Shown: positions 43,673 to 52,266 of the stretch, one piece after another
Position numbering within the stretch: position 1 is the stretch's first letter
Layout: every line of letters starts with the position of its first letter
NCBI RefSeq assembly: GCF_000718255.1
Contig: NZ_JOFJ01000009.1
Location: 62,001 to 126,000 of the forward strand
Direction: 5' to 3'
Origin: Spirillospora albida
GTDB taxonomy: Bacteria; Actinomycetota; Actinomycetes; Streptosporangiales; Streptosporangiaceae
Length of the DNA stretch: 64,000 nt
Position numbers and translations under genes: made by a program
The notes under the pieces: generated by a model
The model's input: only the letters and a program-made list of their open reading frames with translations
Database searches by the model: none
What the model was told of the DNA's origin: nothing

Positions 43673-45046
43673 TCAACATTCGATGACGTTGACGGCGAGG
43701 CCGCCGCGGGACGTCTCCTTGTACTTGTCGAGCATGTCGCGGCCGGTGTCGCGCATCGTCTTGATGGCCTTGTCGAGGGACACGAAGTGGCGGCCGTCGC
43801 CGCGCAGCGAGAGCCGGGCGGCGCTGATGGCCTTGATGGCGCCGACCGCGTTCCGTTCGATGCAGGGCACCTGGACGAGGCCGCCCACCGGGTCACAGGT
43901 GAGGCCGAGGTTGTGCTCGATGCCGATCTCGGCGGCGTTCTCGACCTGGCCGGGAGTGCCGCCGAGGACCTCGGTGAGGCCGGCGGCGGCCATCGAGCAG
44001 GCGGAGCCGACCTCGCCCTGGCAGCCGACCTCGGCGCCGGAGATCGACGCGTTCTGCTTGAACAGGACGCCGATCGCCCCGGCGGCGAGCAGGAAGCGGA
44101 CGACGCCCTCGTCGTCCGCGCCCGGGACGAACCGGTCGTAGTAGTGCAGGACGGCGGGGACGATCCCGGCCGCGCCGTTGGTGGGGGCGGTGACGATGCG
44201 TCCGCCGGCGGCGTTCTCCTCGTTCACGGCGAGGGCGTAGAGCGTCACCCAGTCCATGGCGTGGAGGGGGTCGGCGGGCTTCTCGCCCGACAGCTGCCGG
44301 AACAGCTGCGGAGCGCGGCGGCGCACCTTCAGGCCGCCCGGCAGGAGGCCCTCGCGGGTGCAGCCCCGGGTCACGCTCGCCCGCATGACCTGCCAGAGTT
44401 CGAGGAGGCCCGCGCGGATCTCCTCCGGCGTGCGGCCGAACGCCCGCTCGTTCTCCAGCATCAGCGCGGAGATCGACAGCCCCGTCTCGGCGCAGCGGTC
44501 GAGGAGTTCGGCGGCGGAGTCGAACCGGTGCGGCAGGACGGTGTCGTCCGGCTTGATGCGGTCCGCCCCGGCGGCGGTCTCGTCCACGACGAAGCCGCCG
44601 CCGACCGAGTAGTAGACCCGGCTGCGCAGCTCCTCGCCGGACGCGTCGAACGCCGTGAACCGCATGCCGTTCGGATGCCCCGGCAGAGACTCCTTGCGCT
44701 CGAAGACGAGATGCTCGCCGACCAGGAACGGGACGTCGTGCCCGCCGAACAGGCGGAGGGCCTTGCGGTCGCGGATCTCGGCGAGCCGGGCGTCGACCCG
44801 GTCGACGTCCACCAGTTCGGGCTTGTCGCCCTCGAGGCCGAGGATGACGGCCTTGTCGCTGCCGTGGCCCTTGCCGGTGAGGCCGAGGGAGCCGTAGAGG
44901 ACCGCCCGGACGGACGCCGTCCGGGCGAGGAGGCCGTCGTCCCTGAGGCCGCGCGCGAAGCGGTGCGCGGCCGCCATCGGTCCGCCCGTATGGGACGACG
45001 ACGGACCGATGCCGATCTTGAAGAGGTCGAAGACGCTGATCGCCAT
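43673..45046 (-). CDS. sdaA: L-serine ammonia-lyase
   Basis: 457 residues, single-chain iron-sulfur form. It deaminates serine to pyruvate and ammonia. N-terminal SVFDLFKIGIGPSSSHT and the cluster-binding cysteines in VGCQGEVGSACSMAAAG plus LTCDPVGGLVQVPCIERN are intact. C-terminal VNVIEC places a terminal Cys in the active-site plug typical of these enzymes. Downstream of glyA by 59 bases, so it completes a glycine-to-serine-to-pyruvate route. Confidence 0.95.
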   Translation of the reverse strand: MAISVFDLFKIGIGPSSSHTGGPMAAAHRFARGLRDDGLLARTASVRAVLYGSLGLTGKGHGSDKAVILGLEGDKPELVDVDRVDARLAEIRDRKALRLFGGHDVPFLVGEHLVFERKESLPGHPNGMRFTAFDASGEELRSRVYYSVGGGFVVDETAAGADRIKPDDTVLPHRFDSAAELLDRCAETGLSISALMLENERAFGRTPEEIRAGLLELWQVMRASVTRGCTREGLLPGGLKVRRRAPQLFRQLSGEKPADPLHAMDWVTLYALAVNEENAAGGRIVTAPTNGAAGIVPAVLHYYDRFVPGADDEGVVRFLLAAGAIGVLFKQNASISGAEVGCQGEVGSACSMAAAGLTEVLGGTPGQVENAAEIGIEHNLGLTCDPVGGLVQVPCIERNAVGAIKAISAARLSLRGDGRHFVSLDKAIKTMRDTGRDMLDKYKETSRGGLAVNVIEC

Positions 45047-45105
45047 GCTGCTACTCCGTTGTAGCGGTGCGCCCCCTCGGGGGAGGGGGCGCCGTCCGTC
45101 TCTTC

Positions 45106-46362
45106 TCAGAGCTCGGGATACAGGGGGTGCTCGTCCGCCAGCGCCTTCACCCGGGCGGCGAGGCCCTCGCGGTCGAAGGACGGCTGGAGGGCCAGCGCGA
45201 TGACGTCGGCGACCTCGGTGAAGTCGCCGGCGGTGAAGCCGCGGGTCGCGAGCGCCGGGGTGCCGATCCGCAGCCCGGACGTCACCATGGGGGGACGCGG
45301 GTCGTTCGGGACGGCGTTCCGGTTGACGGTGATGCCGATCTCGTGGAGCCGGTCCTCGGCGTCCCGCCCGGTGAGCTCCGAGTCGACCAGGTCGACCAGG
45401 ACCAGGTGGACGTCGGTGCCGCCGGTGAGGACCTTCACGCCCGCCTTCGCCGAGTCCGGCGCGAGCAGGCGCTCGGCGAGGATGCGGGCGCCCTCGAGGG
45501 TGCGGGCCTGGCGGTCCTTGAACGCGTCCGACGCGGCGATCTTGAGGGCGACGGCCTTCGCGGCGATCACATGCTCCAGCGGGCCGCCCTGCATGCCGGG
45601 GAACACCGCCGAGTTGATCTTCTTGCCGAACTCCTCGCGGGAGAGGATCAGGCCGCCGCGCGGACCGCCGAGCGTCTTGTGCGTGGTCGTCGTGACGATG
45701 TCCGCGTACGGGACGGGGGAGGGGTGCAGCCCCGCCGCGACCAGGCCCGCGAAGTGCGCCATGTCGACCATGAGCAGCGCGCCGACCCGGTCGGCGATCT
45801 CGCGGAACGCGGCGAAGTCGAGCTGCCGCGGGTACGCCGACCAGCCCGCCACGATCATCTTGGGCCGGTGCTCGACCGCGAGGGACGCGACCTCGTCCAT
45901 GTCGACCCGGCCGTCCTCGGCGCGGACGTGGTAGGGCACCACGTTCAGCGTCTTGCCCGAGTAGTTCAGCCGCATCCCGTGGGTGAGGTGCCCGCCGTGC
46001 GCCAGGTCGAGGCCGAGGATCGTGTCGCCGTGCTGCAGCAGCGCGAAGTAGACGGCCGTGTTGGCCTGCGCGCCCGAGTGCGGCTGGACGTTCGCGTGCT
46101 CCGCGCCGAACAGGGCCTTCGCCCGGTCGATCGCGAGCTGCTCGGTGACGTCGACGTGCTCGCAGCCGCCGTAGTACCGCCTGCCCGGGTAGCCCTCGGC
46201 GTACTTGTTGGTCAGGACGGAGCCCTGCGCCTCCAGCACCGACACCGGCGCGAAGTTCTCCGACGCGATCATCTCGAGGGTGGTCTGCTGGCGGCGCAGC
46301 TCGGCGTCGACCGCCGCGGCGACCTCAGGGTCGACCGCGGCGAGGGATTCGTTCAGGGTCAC
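45106..46362 (-). CDS. glyA: serine hydroxymethyltransferase
   Basis: 418 residues from GTG 46362 with ribosome site GAGGAGG. It interconverts glycine plus methylene-THF with serine. Landmarks are IASENFAPVSVLEAQGSVLTNKYAEGYPG, the PLP lysine in TTTTHKTLGGPRGG, and the NPNDP-like NDPRPPMVTSGLRIG. Only two bases separate it from gcvH, so translation is closely linked. Second last gene of the gcvT-gcvH-glyA-sdaA run. Confidence 0.96.
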   Translation of the reverse strand: MTLNESLAAVDPEVAAAVDAELRRQQTTLEMIASENFAPVSVLEAQGSVLTNKYAEGYPGRRYYGGCEHVDVTEQLAIDRAKALFGAEHANVQPHSGAQANTAVYFALLQHGDTILGLDLAHGGHLTHGMRLNYSGKTLNVVPYHVRAEDGRVDMDEVASLAVEHRPKMIVAGWSAYPRQLDFAAFREIADRVGALLMVDMAHFAGLVAAGLHPSPVPYADIVTTTTHKTLGGPRGGLILSREEFGKKINSAVFPGMQGGPLEHVIAAKAVALKIAASDAFKDRQARTLEGARILAERLLAPDSAKAGVKVLTGGTDVHLVLVDLVDSELTGRDAEDRLHEIGITVNRNAVPNDPRPPMVTSGLRIGTPALATRGFTAGDFTEVADVIALALQPSFDREGLAARVKALADEHPLYPEL

Positions 46363-46364
46363 GT

Positions 46365-46757
46365 TCAGGCCTCCTCGATCAGCTTCTCGTAGGCGGCCGA
46401 GTCGAGCAGGTCGCCCGGCTCCTCCGAGACCCGGACCTTGAAGATCCAGCCCTCGCCGTACGGGTCGTCGTTGATGACCTTCGGCTCGTCCACGACGGCG
46501 GCGTTGATCGCGGTGATCTCGCCGCTGACCGGGGAGTACAGGTCGCTGACCGACTTGGTGGACTCCACCTCGCCGCAGGGCTCGCCGGCCTCGACCGTGT
46601 CGCCCTCGGCGGGCTGGAGCTCGAGGTAGACGATCTCGCCGAGCGCGTCGGCGGCGTGCGCCGTGATGCCGACCGTGACGATGCCGTCCTCCGACTCGCC
46701 GAGCCCGGCGACCCACTCGTGCTCTTCGCTGTAGCGCAGCTGCTCCGGAACGCTCAC
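46365..46757 (-). CDS. gcvH: glycine cleavage system H protein
   Basis: 130 residues from GTG 46757. Lipoyl carrier that shuttles the aminomethyl group between the P, T and L proteins. The lipoyl lysine lies in EVESTKSVSDLYSP near residue 65; the start YSEEHEWVAG and the closing YGEGWIFKVRV are typical. Lies between gcvT and glyA. Confidence 0.96.
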   Translation of the reverse strand: MSVPEQLRYSEEHEWVAGLGESEDGIVTVGITAHAADALGEIVYLELQPAEGDTVEAGEPCGEVESTKSVSDLYSPVSGEITAINAAVVDEPKVINDDPYGEGWIFKVRVSEEPGDLLDSAAYEKLIEEA

Positions 46758-46776
46758 TTGTTGTCTCTCCAGGTCT

Positions 46777-47895
46777 TCAGGAACGCTTGTAGAACGGCAG
46801 GGCGACCACGTCGACCGGCTCGTGCCTGCCGCGGACGTCCACGGCGAGGCCGGTCTCCCCGGCGCCGCTGTCGAGGTAGGCCATGGCGATCGGCCTGCCC
46901 AGTGTGGGGGACGGGGCGCCGCTCGTCACGACTCCGCACGGCGAGCCGTCGGACGTGACGACCGGGTACCCCTTGCGGGGCGCGCGGCGGCCGCGTGCCA
47001 CCAGCCCCACGAGCCTACGGCCCGGCGGCGTCGCCTCCGCCGCCGCCAGGGCGGCCCGGCCGACGAAGTCACCGGGCTTGTCCAGCTTGACGACCCGGCC
47101 GAGGCCCGCCTCGTAGGGGGTCGTCTCGGCGTCCAGTTCGTTGCCGTACAGCGGCATGCCCGCCTCCAGGCGGAGGGTGTCGCGCGCCGACAGCCCGGCC
47201 GGGACGACGCCGTCCACCGCGGCCAGGGCGGTCCACACGGCGACGGCGTCGGCGGCGTCCACGAACACCTCGAACCCGTCCTCGCCGGTGTAGCCGGTGC
47301 GGGCGAGCAGCGCGTCGGCGCCCGCGACCGGCGCCGCGAAGATCGCGTAGTACTTGAGGCCGGCGAGTGGAGCGTCGGTGAAGCCCGCGAGGATCTCCTG
47401 GGCGCGCGGTCCCTGCAGGGCGATCAGCGCGTAGGAGTCGGACCGGTCGTCGACGACGGCCTGGAATTCCTGGGCCCGCTCGACCAGGGACTCCCGGACG
47501 ACCGCGACGTTCGCCGCGTTGGCGACGACCAGCCAGGTCTCGTCGGCGAGCCGGTAGACGATCAGGTCGTCCAGGACGCCGCCGTCATGGGCGACGATCA
47601 TCGTGTAGCGGGCCTTGCCCACCGCCATCGGCGACAGGTTCCCGACCAGGGCGTGGTCGAGCGCGGCGCCCGCCTCCGGCCCGGACACGAAGATCTCCCC
47701 CATGTGGGACAGGTCGAACAGGCCGGCCCCGGTGCGGACCGCCTGATGCTCGGCGGTCTCGCTCTTGTAGCGCAGGGGCATCAGGTATCCGGCGAAGTCG
47801 ACGAGGTTCGCGCCGAGCTCCCTGTGGAGCTCATGCAGCGGCGTCTTCTTCGGTCCGGCGGACACGGGTTCGGTGGGCACGGGGTCGGCGGGCAT
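46777..47895 (-). CDS. gcvT: glycine cleavage system T protein (aminomethyltransferase)
   Basis: 372 residues from ATG 47895, ribosome site GAAGGAG. It transfers the methylene group from H protein to THF. N-terminal LVDFAGYLMPLRYKSETAEHQAVR with GLFDLSHMGE, then RTGYTGEDGFEVFV and LRLEAGMPLYGNEL (the substrate Asp/Glu region). First coding gene behind the glycine riboswitch. gcvP is not present in this window. Confidence 0.96.
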   Translation of the reverse strand: MPADPVPTEPVSAGPKKTPLHELHRELGANLVDFAGYLMPLRYKSETAEHQAVRTGAGLFDLSHMGEIFVSGPEAGAALDHALVGNLSPMAVGKARYTMIVAHDGGVLDDLIVYRLADETWLVVANAANVAVVRESLVERAQEFQAVVDDRSDSYALIALQGPRAQEILAGFTDAPLAGLKYYAIFAAPVAGADALLARTGYTGEDGFEVFVDAADAVAVWTALAAVDGVVPAGLSARDTLRLEAGMPLYGNELDAETTPYEAGLGRVVKLDKPGDFVGRAALAAAEATPPGRRLVGLVARGRRAPRKGYPVVTSDGSPCGVVTSGAPSPTLGRPIAMAYLDSGAGETGLAVDVRGRHEPVDVVALPFYKRS

Positions 47896-47961
47896 CGGGT
47901 CGGCTCCTTCGTCGCGGGCGCGCGGGACCATCGTCCCACTCGCGCACCGGGCGTATCGGTG

Positions 47962-48188
47962 CCTCCCCCTCTGTCATCGGCGCCTGAGAGATTCACCGGC
48001 CGTGTGCGCCGCGTGCCCCCGAGTACCGCACGCGCCGTCCAGGCCGGTTTACACCTTCGGCGGGGGACCGGGGTCCCCGCTTTCCAGAGGTCGCCTCGTC
48101 CGCGCGGTCCGTGGGCCTGAGAGGTTCCGGGGAGGATTTGCTCCTTCGGCGTCCCCCGCTGGCGGCGGGAGACTCTCCCGCGCGGGAT
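47962..48188 (-). ncRNA. tandem glycine riboswitch
   Basis: On the minus strand two aptamers can be read. Aptamer 1 (about 48188-48090) opens GCGGGAGAG, contains GCCGAAGGAGCAA and closes with CCTCTCAGGC followed by a GACGAGG tail. Aptamer 2 (about 48080-47962) has GCCGAAGGTGTAA and ends ATCTCTCAGGCGCC followed by GACAGAGGGGG. These are the conserved glycine-riboswitch elements. It precedes gcvT by 66 bases and probably turns the cleavage genes on when glycine is high. Confidence 0.93.
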
Positions 48189-48269
48189 CATCGGCTGCGC
48201 GCCAGGCTAGCAGCCCTCCGGACGCCGGCCGCCCTGGCCTCGGCCGCCCGTGCCTCGGCCGTTCGGGTC

Positions 48270-48623
48270 TCAGCCCGCCGGGGCGGGGCTCATCGCCGCC
48301 ATGCACTTCTTCAGCGCGGCCTTGATCTTCTCCAGCTCGGCCGGGGCGGGCGTCCGGCTCGTGTTCGGGGCCGGGGTCGGGACGCCCTCCCGCCGCATGC
48401 AGTCGTCGAACCGCCGCAGCCGTGCGCTCTGTGACCTGTTCAGGCTCGTCTTCGGCGAGGGGCTCGCGCCCGTCGTGCCGGACGGCGCGGTGGCGGGTGC
48501 GGACGCCACGGGCGACGACGCGGGCGGCGCGACCGGGGCGTCCGCCTCCGATCCCTCATCGGATCCGCCGCACCCCGCCACGGCGAGGGCCAGCGCGAAC
48601 ACCGCGATATGACTGCGCTTCAA
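48270..48623 (-). CDS. small secreted lipoprotein
   Basis: 117 residues from TTG 48623 (ribosome site GAAGGGA, six bases upstream). Signal peptide HIAVFALALAVAGC with a lipobox Cys, a Pro/Ala/Ser-rich linker, then a compact domain with two Cys (FDDCMRREGVPTP and LKKCMAAM). The CMRxxGVPxP phrase recalls lipoproteins of other actinomycetes, function unknown. Divergent from the site-2 protease gene. Confidence 0.7.
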   Translation of the reverse strand: MKRSHIAVFALALAVAGCGGSDEGSEADAPVAPPASSPVASAPATAPSGTTGASPSPKTSLNRSQSARLRRFDDCMRREGVPTPAPNTSRTPAPAELEKIKAALKKCMAAMSPAPAG

Positions 48624-48697
48624 GAGGCGTCCCTTCTCGATGGACCGGAGGACGCACAATGATGCGCACGGACCCCGCCCGCCGGATAGCGAACCTT

Positions 48698-48726
48698 GTG
48701 CCAATCGGACAAGCGGTCCTTGGCAC
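48698..48726. promoter_or_regulatory. inverted repeat (GTGCCAA...TTGGCAC) upstream of the site-2 protease
   Basis: GTGCCAA, a TC bulge, GGAC, loop AAGCG, then GTCC and TTGGCAC. It forms an 11-bp hairpin or a dyad operator, located in the divergent region between the lipoprotein and the protease gene, about 75 and 120 bases from each. The binding protein is unknown. Confidence 0.4.
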
Positions 48727-48845
48727 CCATGCCACAACCGCCTCACAACGAGGCGAACCCGGGGCGGGCGCGTAACGTAGGCTGAATCGGTTGGTGCTGG
48801 GAGAGATCACCCCCTTGGCGGGGTGCGGACCGGAGGGCGCGGCGG

Positions 48846-50144
48846 ATGGCTTGGCTTGCGGGTGTGCTGATCTTGTTCTTCGGCCTGCTCGCGTCCATCG
48901 CCCTGCACGAACTGGGGCACTTCTCGTTCGCGAAGCTGTTCAAGGTGCGGACGACCCAGTTCATGGTGGGGTTCGGGCCGACGCTGTGGTCCAGGCGCAA
49001 GGGCGAGACCGAGTACGGCGTCAAGTGGATCCCGCTCGGCGGCTACATCCGCATGATCGGCATGCTGCCGCCCCGCAAGGACGACAAGCCGGGGCAAGTG
49101 CGGCGGATCAGCACCGGGCCATGGCAGGGGCTGATCGAGTCCGCCCGCGGCGCGGCGCTGGAGGAGGTCCGGCCGGGCGACGAGGACCGCGTCTTCTACG
49201 CCAAGAAGTGGTGGCAGAAGCTGCTGATCATGTTCGGCGGCCCCGCCATGAACCTGCTGCTCGCGGTGGTGTTCTTCGCGATCCTGCTGATGGGCATCGG
49301 CATCAACCGCCCGCAGCCGGTGATCGAGGAGATCAGCGAGTGCGTCGTCCCGGCGAGCCAGGCGAACCTCACGTCCTGCCCGGCGGGCGCGCGGCCGACG
49401 CCGGCCAAGCAGGTCGGGCTGCGGCCCGGCGACCGGATCCTGACGTTCGACGGCCGGAAGATCGACGACTACGAGAAGCTCCAGCAGCTGATCCGCGGCT
49501 CGGGCGGCGAGACCGTCCCGATGACCGTCGAGCGCGGCGACCGGACGATCGCGCTCAATGTCCCCATCGCCCGCAACCAGCTGCGCGACCTCGAGGACGA
49601 CGACAAGATCGTCGATGTGGGCTTCCTCGGCATCACGCCCACGTTCGACGTGCAGCGGCAGGGCCCCGGCGCGGTCGTCACCACGATGGCCGACATGACC
49701 GCCCGGACGGCCACCGCGCTGCTGCGCATGCCGCAGAAGATGGTCGGGGTCTGGCACGCGGCGTTCGGCGGTGAGGAGCGCGACCCGAACGGCCCGATCG
49801 GGGTCGTCGGCGTCAGCCGGATCGGCGGCGACGTCGCCGCCAACGACGTCCTCACCAACACCGAGAAGTTCGCCTGGTTCATCATGCTGCTCGGCTCCCT
49901 GAACCTCGCCGTCGGCATGTTCAACCTGATCCCGCTGCTTCCGCTGGACGGCGGCCACATCGCGGGCGCCCTCCTCGAAGCGGTCAAGAAGGGGTTCGCG
50001 CGGATCTTCCGCCGGCCCGACCCGGGCTACGTGGACGTCGCGAAGGCGCTGCCCGTCACCTATGTGATGGCGATCGTCCTGATCGTGATGGGCGGCCTGC
50101 TGATCTACGCCGACCTGGTGAACCCGATCCGCCTCACCGGTTAG
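48846..50144 (+). CDS. site-2 (RIP) zinc metalloprotease, RseP/Rip1 family
   Basis: 432 residues. Intramembrane protease that cuts anti-sigma factors or similar substrates. Zinc motif HELGH at 21-25 in the first helix (LLASIALHELGHFSFAK), a PDZ domain around residues 185-245 (GDRILTFDGRKIDDYEKL), and the second metal motif LLPLDGGHIAG near 365 before the last helices. ATG 48846 follows GGAGG. It usually sits between dxr and ispG in actinobacteria, but here it is next to cds1 and a lipoprotein gene. Confidence 0.93.
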   Translation: MAWLAGVLILFFGLLASIALHELGHFSFAKLFKVRTTQFMVGFGPTLWSRRKGETEYGVKWIPLGGYIRMIGMLPPRKDDKPGQVRRISTGPWQGLIESARGAALEEVRPGDEDRVFYAKKWWQKLLIMFGGPAMNLLLAVVFFAILLMGIGINRPQPVIEEISECVVPASQANLTSCPAGARPTPAKQVGLRPGDRILTFDGRKIDDYEKLQQLIRGSGGETVPMTVERGDRTIALNVPIARNQLRDLEDDDKIVDVGFLGITPTFDVQRQGPGAVVTTMADMTARTATALLRMPQKMVGVWHAAFGGEERDPNGPIGVVGVSRIGGDVAANDVLTNTEKFAWFIMLLGSLNLAVGMFNLIPLLPLDGGHIAGALLEAVKKGFARIFRRPDPGYVDVAKALPVTYVMAIVLIVMGGLLIYADLVNPIRLTG

Positions 50145-50155
50145 CCGGCGGCCGG

Positions 50156-51289
50156 TTACGAAACGGGCATCTCGCCGGTCTTGAGGAAGCCGTCCAGGGC
50201 GGCGCGGTGCGGGGCGATGTCGAGGTTCCGCGTCGCGAGCCACGCGTCGGACTCGTAGGTGCAGGAGTAGCGCTCGGCGCCGTCGCAGATCAGCGTCACG
50301 ACACTGCCCCGCTCGCCGCGCGCCCGCATCTCCGAGATCAGCAGCGCCGCGCCCCACAGGTTGGTGCCGGTGGAGCCGCCGACACCGCGCCCGGTGACGT
50401 CCCGCGTCCAGCGCATGGCCGCGATGGACGCCGCGTCCGGCACCCGGATCATCCGGTCGATCACCGAGGGCAGGAACGACGGCTCGACCCGCGGCCGGCC
50501 GATCCCCTCGATCCGGGAGCCCGAGGCGGTCCGCCCGGGGTCGCCGTCGGCGTACGCGCCGAAGAACGCCGACCCCTCCGGGTCGACGACGCACAGGCGG
50601 GTCTGGAACCGCCGGTAGCGGGCGTAGCGGCCGATGGTCGCGGACGTACCGCCGGTGCCGGCGCCGACCACGATCCAGGCCGGCTCGGGGAACCGCTCCA
50701 GCCGCAGCTGCTCGAAGATCGACTCGGCGATGTTGTTGTTCCCGCGCCAGTCAGTGGCCCGCTCGGCGTAGGTGAACTGGTCCATGAAGTGCCCGCCGCA
50801 CTCGGCCGCGAGCCGCCGCGACTCGGCGTAGATCGCGGACGGGTCGTCCACGAGATGGCAGCGGCCCCCGTAGAACTCGATCAGCTCGATCTTCTCCGGG
50901 CTGGTCGAGGCGGGCATCACCGCGACGAACGGCAGTCCGAGCAGCCGCGCGACGTACGCCTCCGACACGGCCGTGGACCCGCTGGACGCCTCGATGATCG
51001 TGGTGTCGGGGCCGATCCAGCCGTTCGCCAGCCCGTACAGGAACAGGGACCGCGCGAGCCGGTGCTTCAGCGACCCCGTCGGATGGACGGACTCGTCCTT
51101 CAGGTAGAGGTCGATGCCCCATTCGGGCGGCAGCGGGAAGACGTGCAGATGGGTGTCGGCGCTGCGGTTCGCGTCGGCCTCGACGGTCCGGATCGCCTCG
51201 GCGATCCACGTCCGGCTCGCGGGATCGCAGCGGTCCACGATGTCGCGCACGGCGGCCCTCCCTGACAGATCTCCGGCGTCCCCCACCAT
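50156..51289 (-). CDS. cds1: PLP-dependent L-cysteine desulfhydrase Cds1-like
   Basis: 377 residues. Fold-type II PLP enzyme releasing sulfide, pyruvate and ammonia from cysteine. PLP lysine in PTGSLKHRLARSL near residue 73, EASSGSTAVSEAYVARL, and phosphate loop VGAGTGGTSATIG. The N-terminal RTWIAEAIRTVEADANRS and closing GTNLWGAALL match the Cds1 group (Rv3684) more than CysK/CysM. Converges with the protease gene across 11 bases. Confidence 0.88.
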   Translation of the reverse strand: MVGDAGDLSGRAAVRDIVDRCDPASRTWIAEAIRTVEADANRSADTHLHVFPLPPEWGIDLYLKDESVHPTGSLKHRLARSLFLYGLANGWIGPDTTIIEASSGSTAVSEAYVARLLGLPFVAVMPASTSPEKIELIEFYGGRCHLVDDPSAIYAESRRLAAECGGHFMDQFTYAERATDWRGNNNIAESIFEQLRLERFPEPAWIVVGAGTGGTSATIGRYARYRRFQTRLCVVDPEGSAFFGAYADGDPGRTASGSRIEGIGRPRVEPSFLPSVIDRMIRVPDAASIAAMRWTRDVTGRGVGGSTGTNLWGAALLISEMRARGERGSVVTLICDGAERYSCTYESDAWLATRNLDIAPHRAALDGFLKTGEMPVS

Positions 51290-51330
51290 ATCCGCATGTC
51301 ACCGGGCATCATGGAGGCCACGGGGGGTCC

Positions 51331-52260
51331 ATGGTCGAGCTGTTCCACGAGCGCATCGTGTCCACCGGGCGGCTGCCGCTGTTCGGCTTCTTCACGGCGT
51401 TCATCGTCACGTTCGTGTTCACGCGGGTGAACGTCCGGCTGATCCGGGCGAACGTCCGGTGGTGGTTCCGGAACGTGACGGCCGGTGATCTGCACATCCA
51501 CCACGTGGTGTTCGGCGTCGTGCTGATGCTGGCGGGCGGGGTGGCGAGCATCGCGATCCCGGACGGCCATGTCCGGTTCGACCTGGCGGCCTGCATGCTG
51601 TTCGGGGCGGGCTCGGCCCTCGTGCTGGACGAGTTCGCGCTGATCCTGCACCTCAGCGACGTCTACTGGACGGAGAAGGGCCGGGCGTCCCTCGACGCGG
51701 TGTTCGTCGCGATCGCGGTGACCGGGCTGCTGCTGATCGGCGTCCGGCCGCTGGGCTTCGAGGGCGCCGCGCCCGACCCGGGCGGGACGTTCGCCACGCT
51801 GGCCGAGCTGTACGTCGCGTCGCTCGCGGTGAACCTTCTGCTGGCCATCGTGACGCTGCTGAAGGGCAAGATCTGGACGGGCCTGATCGGGCTGTTCGTC
51901 CCGGCGCTGCTCATCGTTGGAACGATCCGGGTGGCGCGTCCGGGGTCTCCCTGGGCGCGCTGGCGGTACGCCCGGGGGTCGCGCAAGCACCGCAGGGCCG
52001 TCCACCGCGAGCAGAAGATCCGCCGCCCCCTGATCAGGGGCAAGATCTGGGTGCAGGAGTTCATCGCGGGCCGCCACGACCTGATCCCGCCCGAGCTGCT
52101 CCAGCGCCGGACGGCCGCCGAACGCGCCCACCGCAGGCGCCTGAACCGGGTCCGGCGCAGGTCGGAGGCGCGGGCCCGGCGCCGCTACGGCTACCACGTC
52201 CAGCGCCGCACCCCCGTCCGGTACCGGCGGTCCCGGAACCGGCGGAACCCCGACCCGTGA
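51331..52260 (+). CDS. polytopic membrane protein with Arg-rich tail
   Basis: 309 residues. Five or so helices with a conserved-looking motif DLHIHHVVFGVVLMLAGG near residue 55, LDEFALILHLSDVYW and LAVNLLLAIVTLLKGKIW. From about 205 onward the tail is strongly basic (RGSRKHRRAVHREQK, RRRLNRVRRRSEA). The family is seen in actinobacteria without known function. It ends 6 bases before the converging ligase gene. Confidence 0.75.
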   Translation: MVELFHERIVSTGRLPLFGFFTAFIVTFVFTRVNVRLIRANVRWWFRNVTAGDLHIHHVVFGVVLMLAGGVASIAIPDGHVRFDLAACMLFGAGSALVLDEFALILHLSDVYWTEKGRASLDAVFVAIAVTGLLLIGVRPLGFEGAAPDPGGTFATLAELYVASLAVNLLLAIVTLLKGKIWTGLIGLFVPALLIVGTIRVARPGSPWARWRYARGSRKHRRAVHREQKIRRPLIRGKIWVQEFIAGRHDLIPPELLQRRTAAERAHRRRLNRVRRRSEARARRRYGYHVQRRTPVRYRRSRNRRNPDP

Positions 52261-52266
52261 GGCCGG

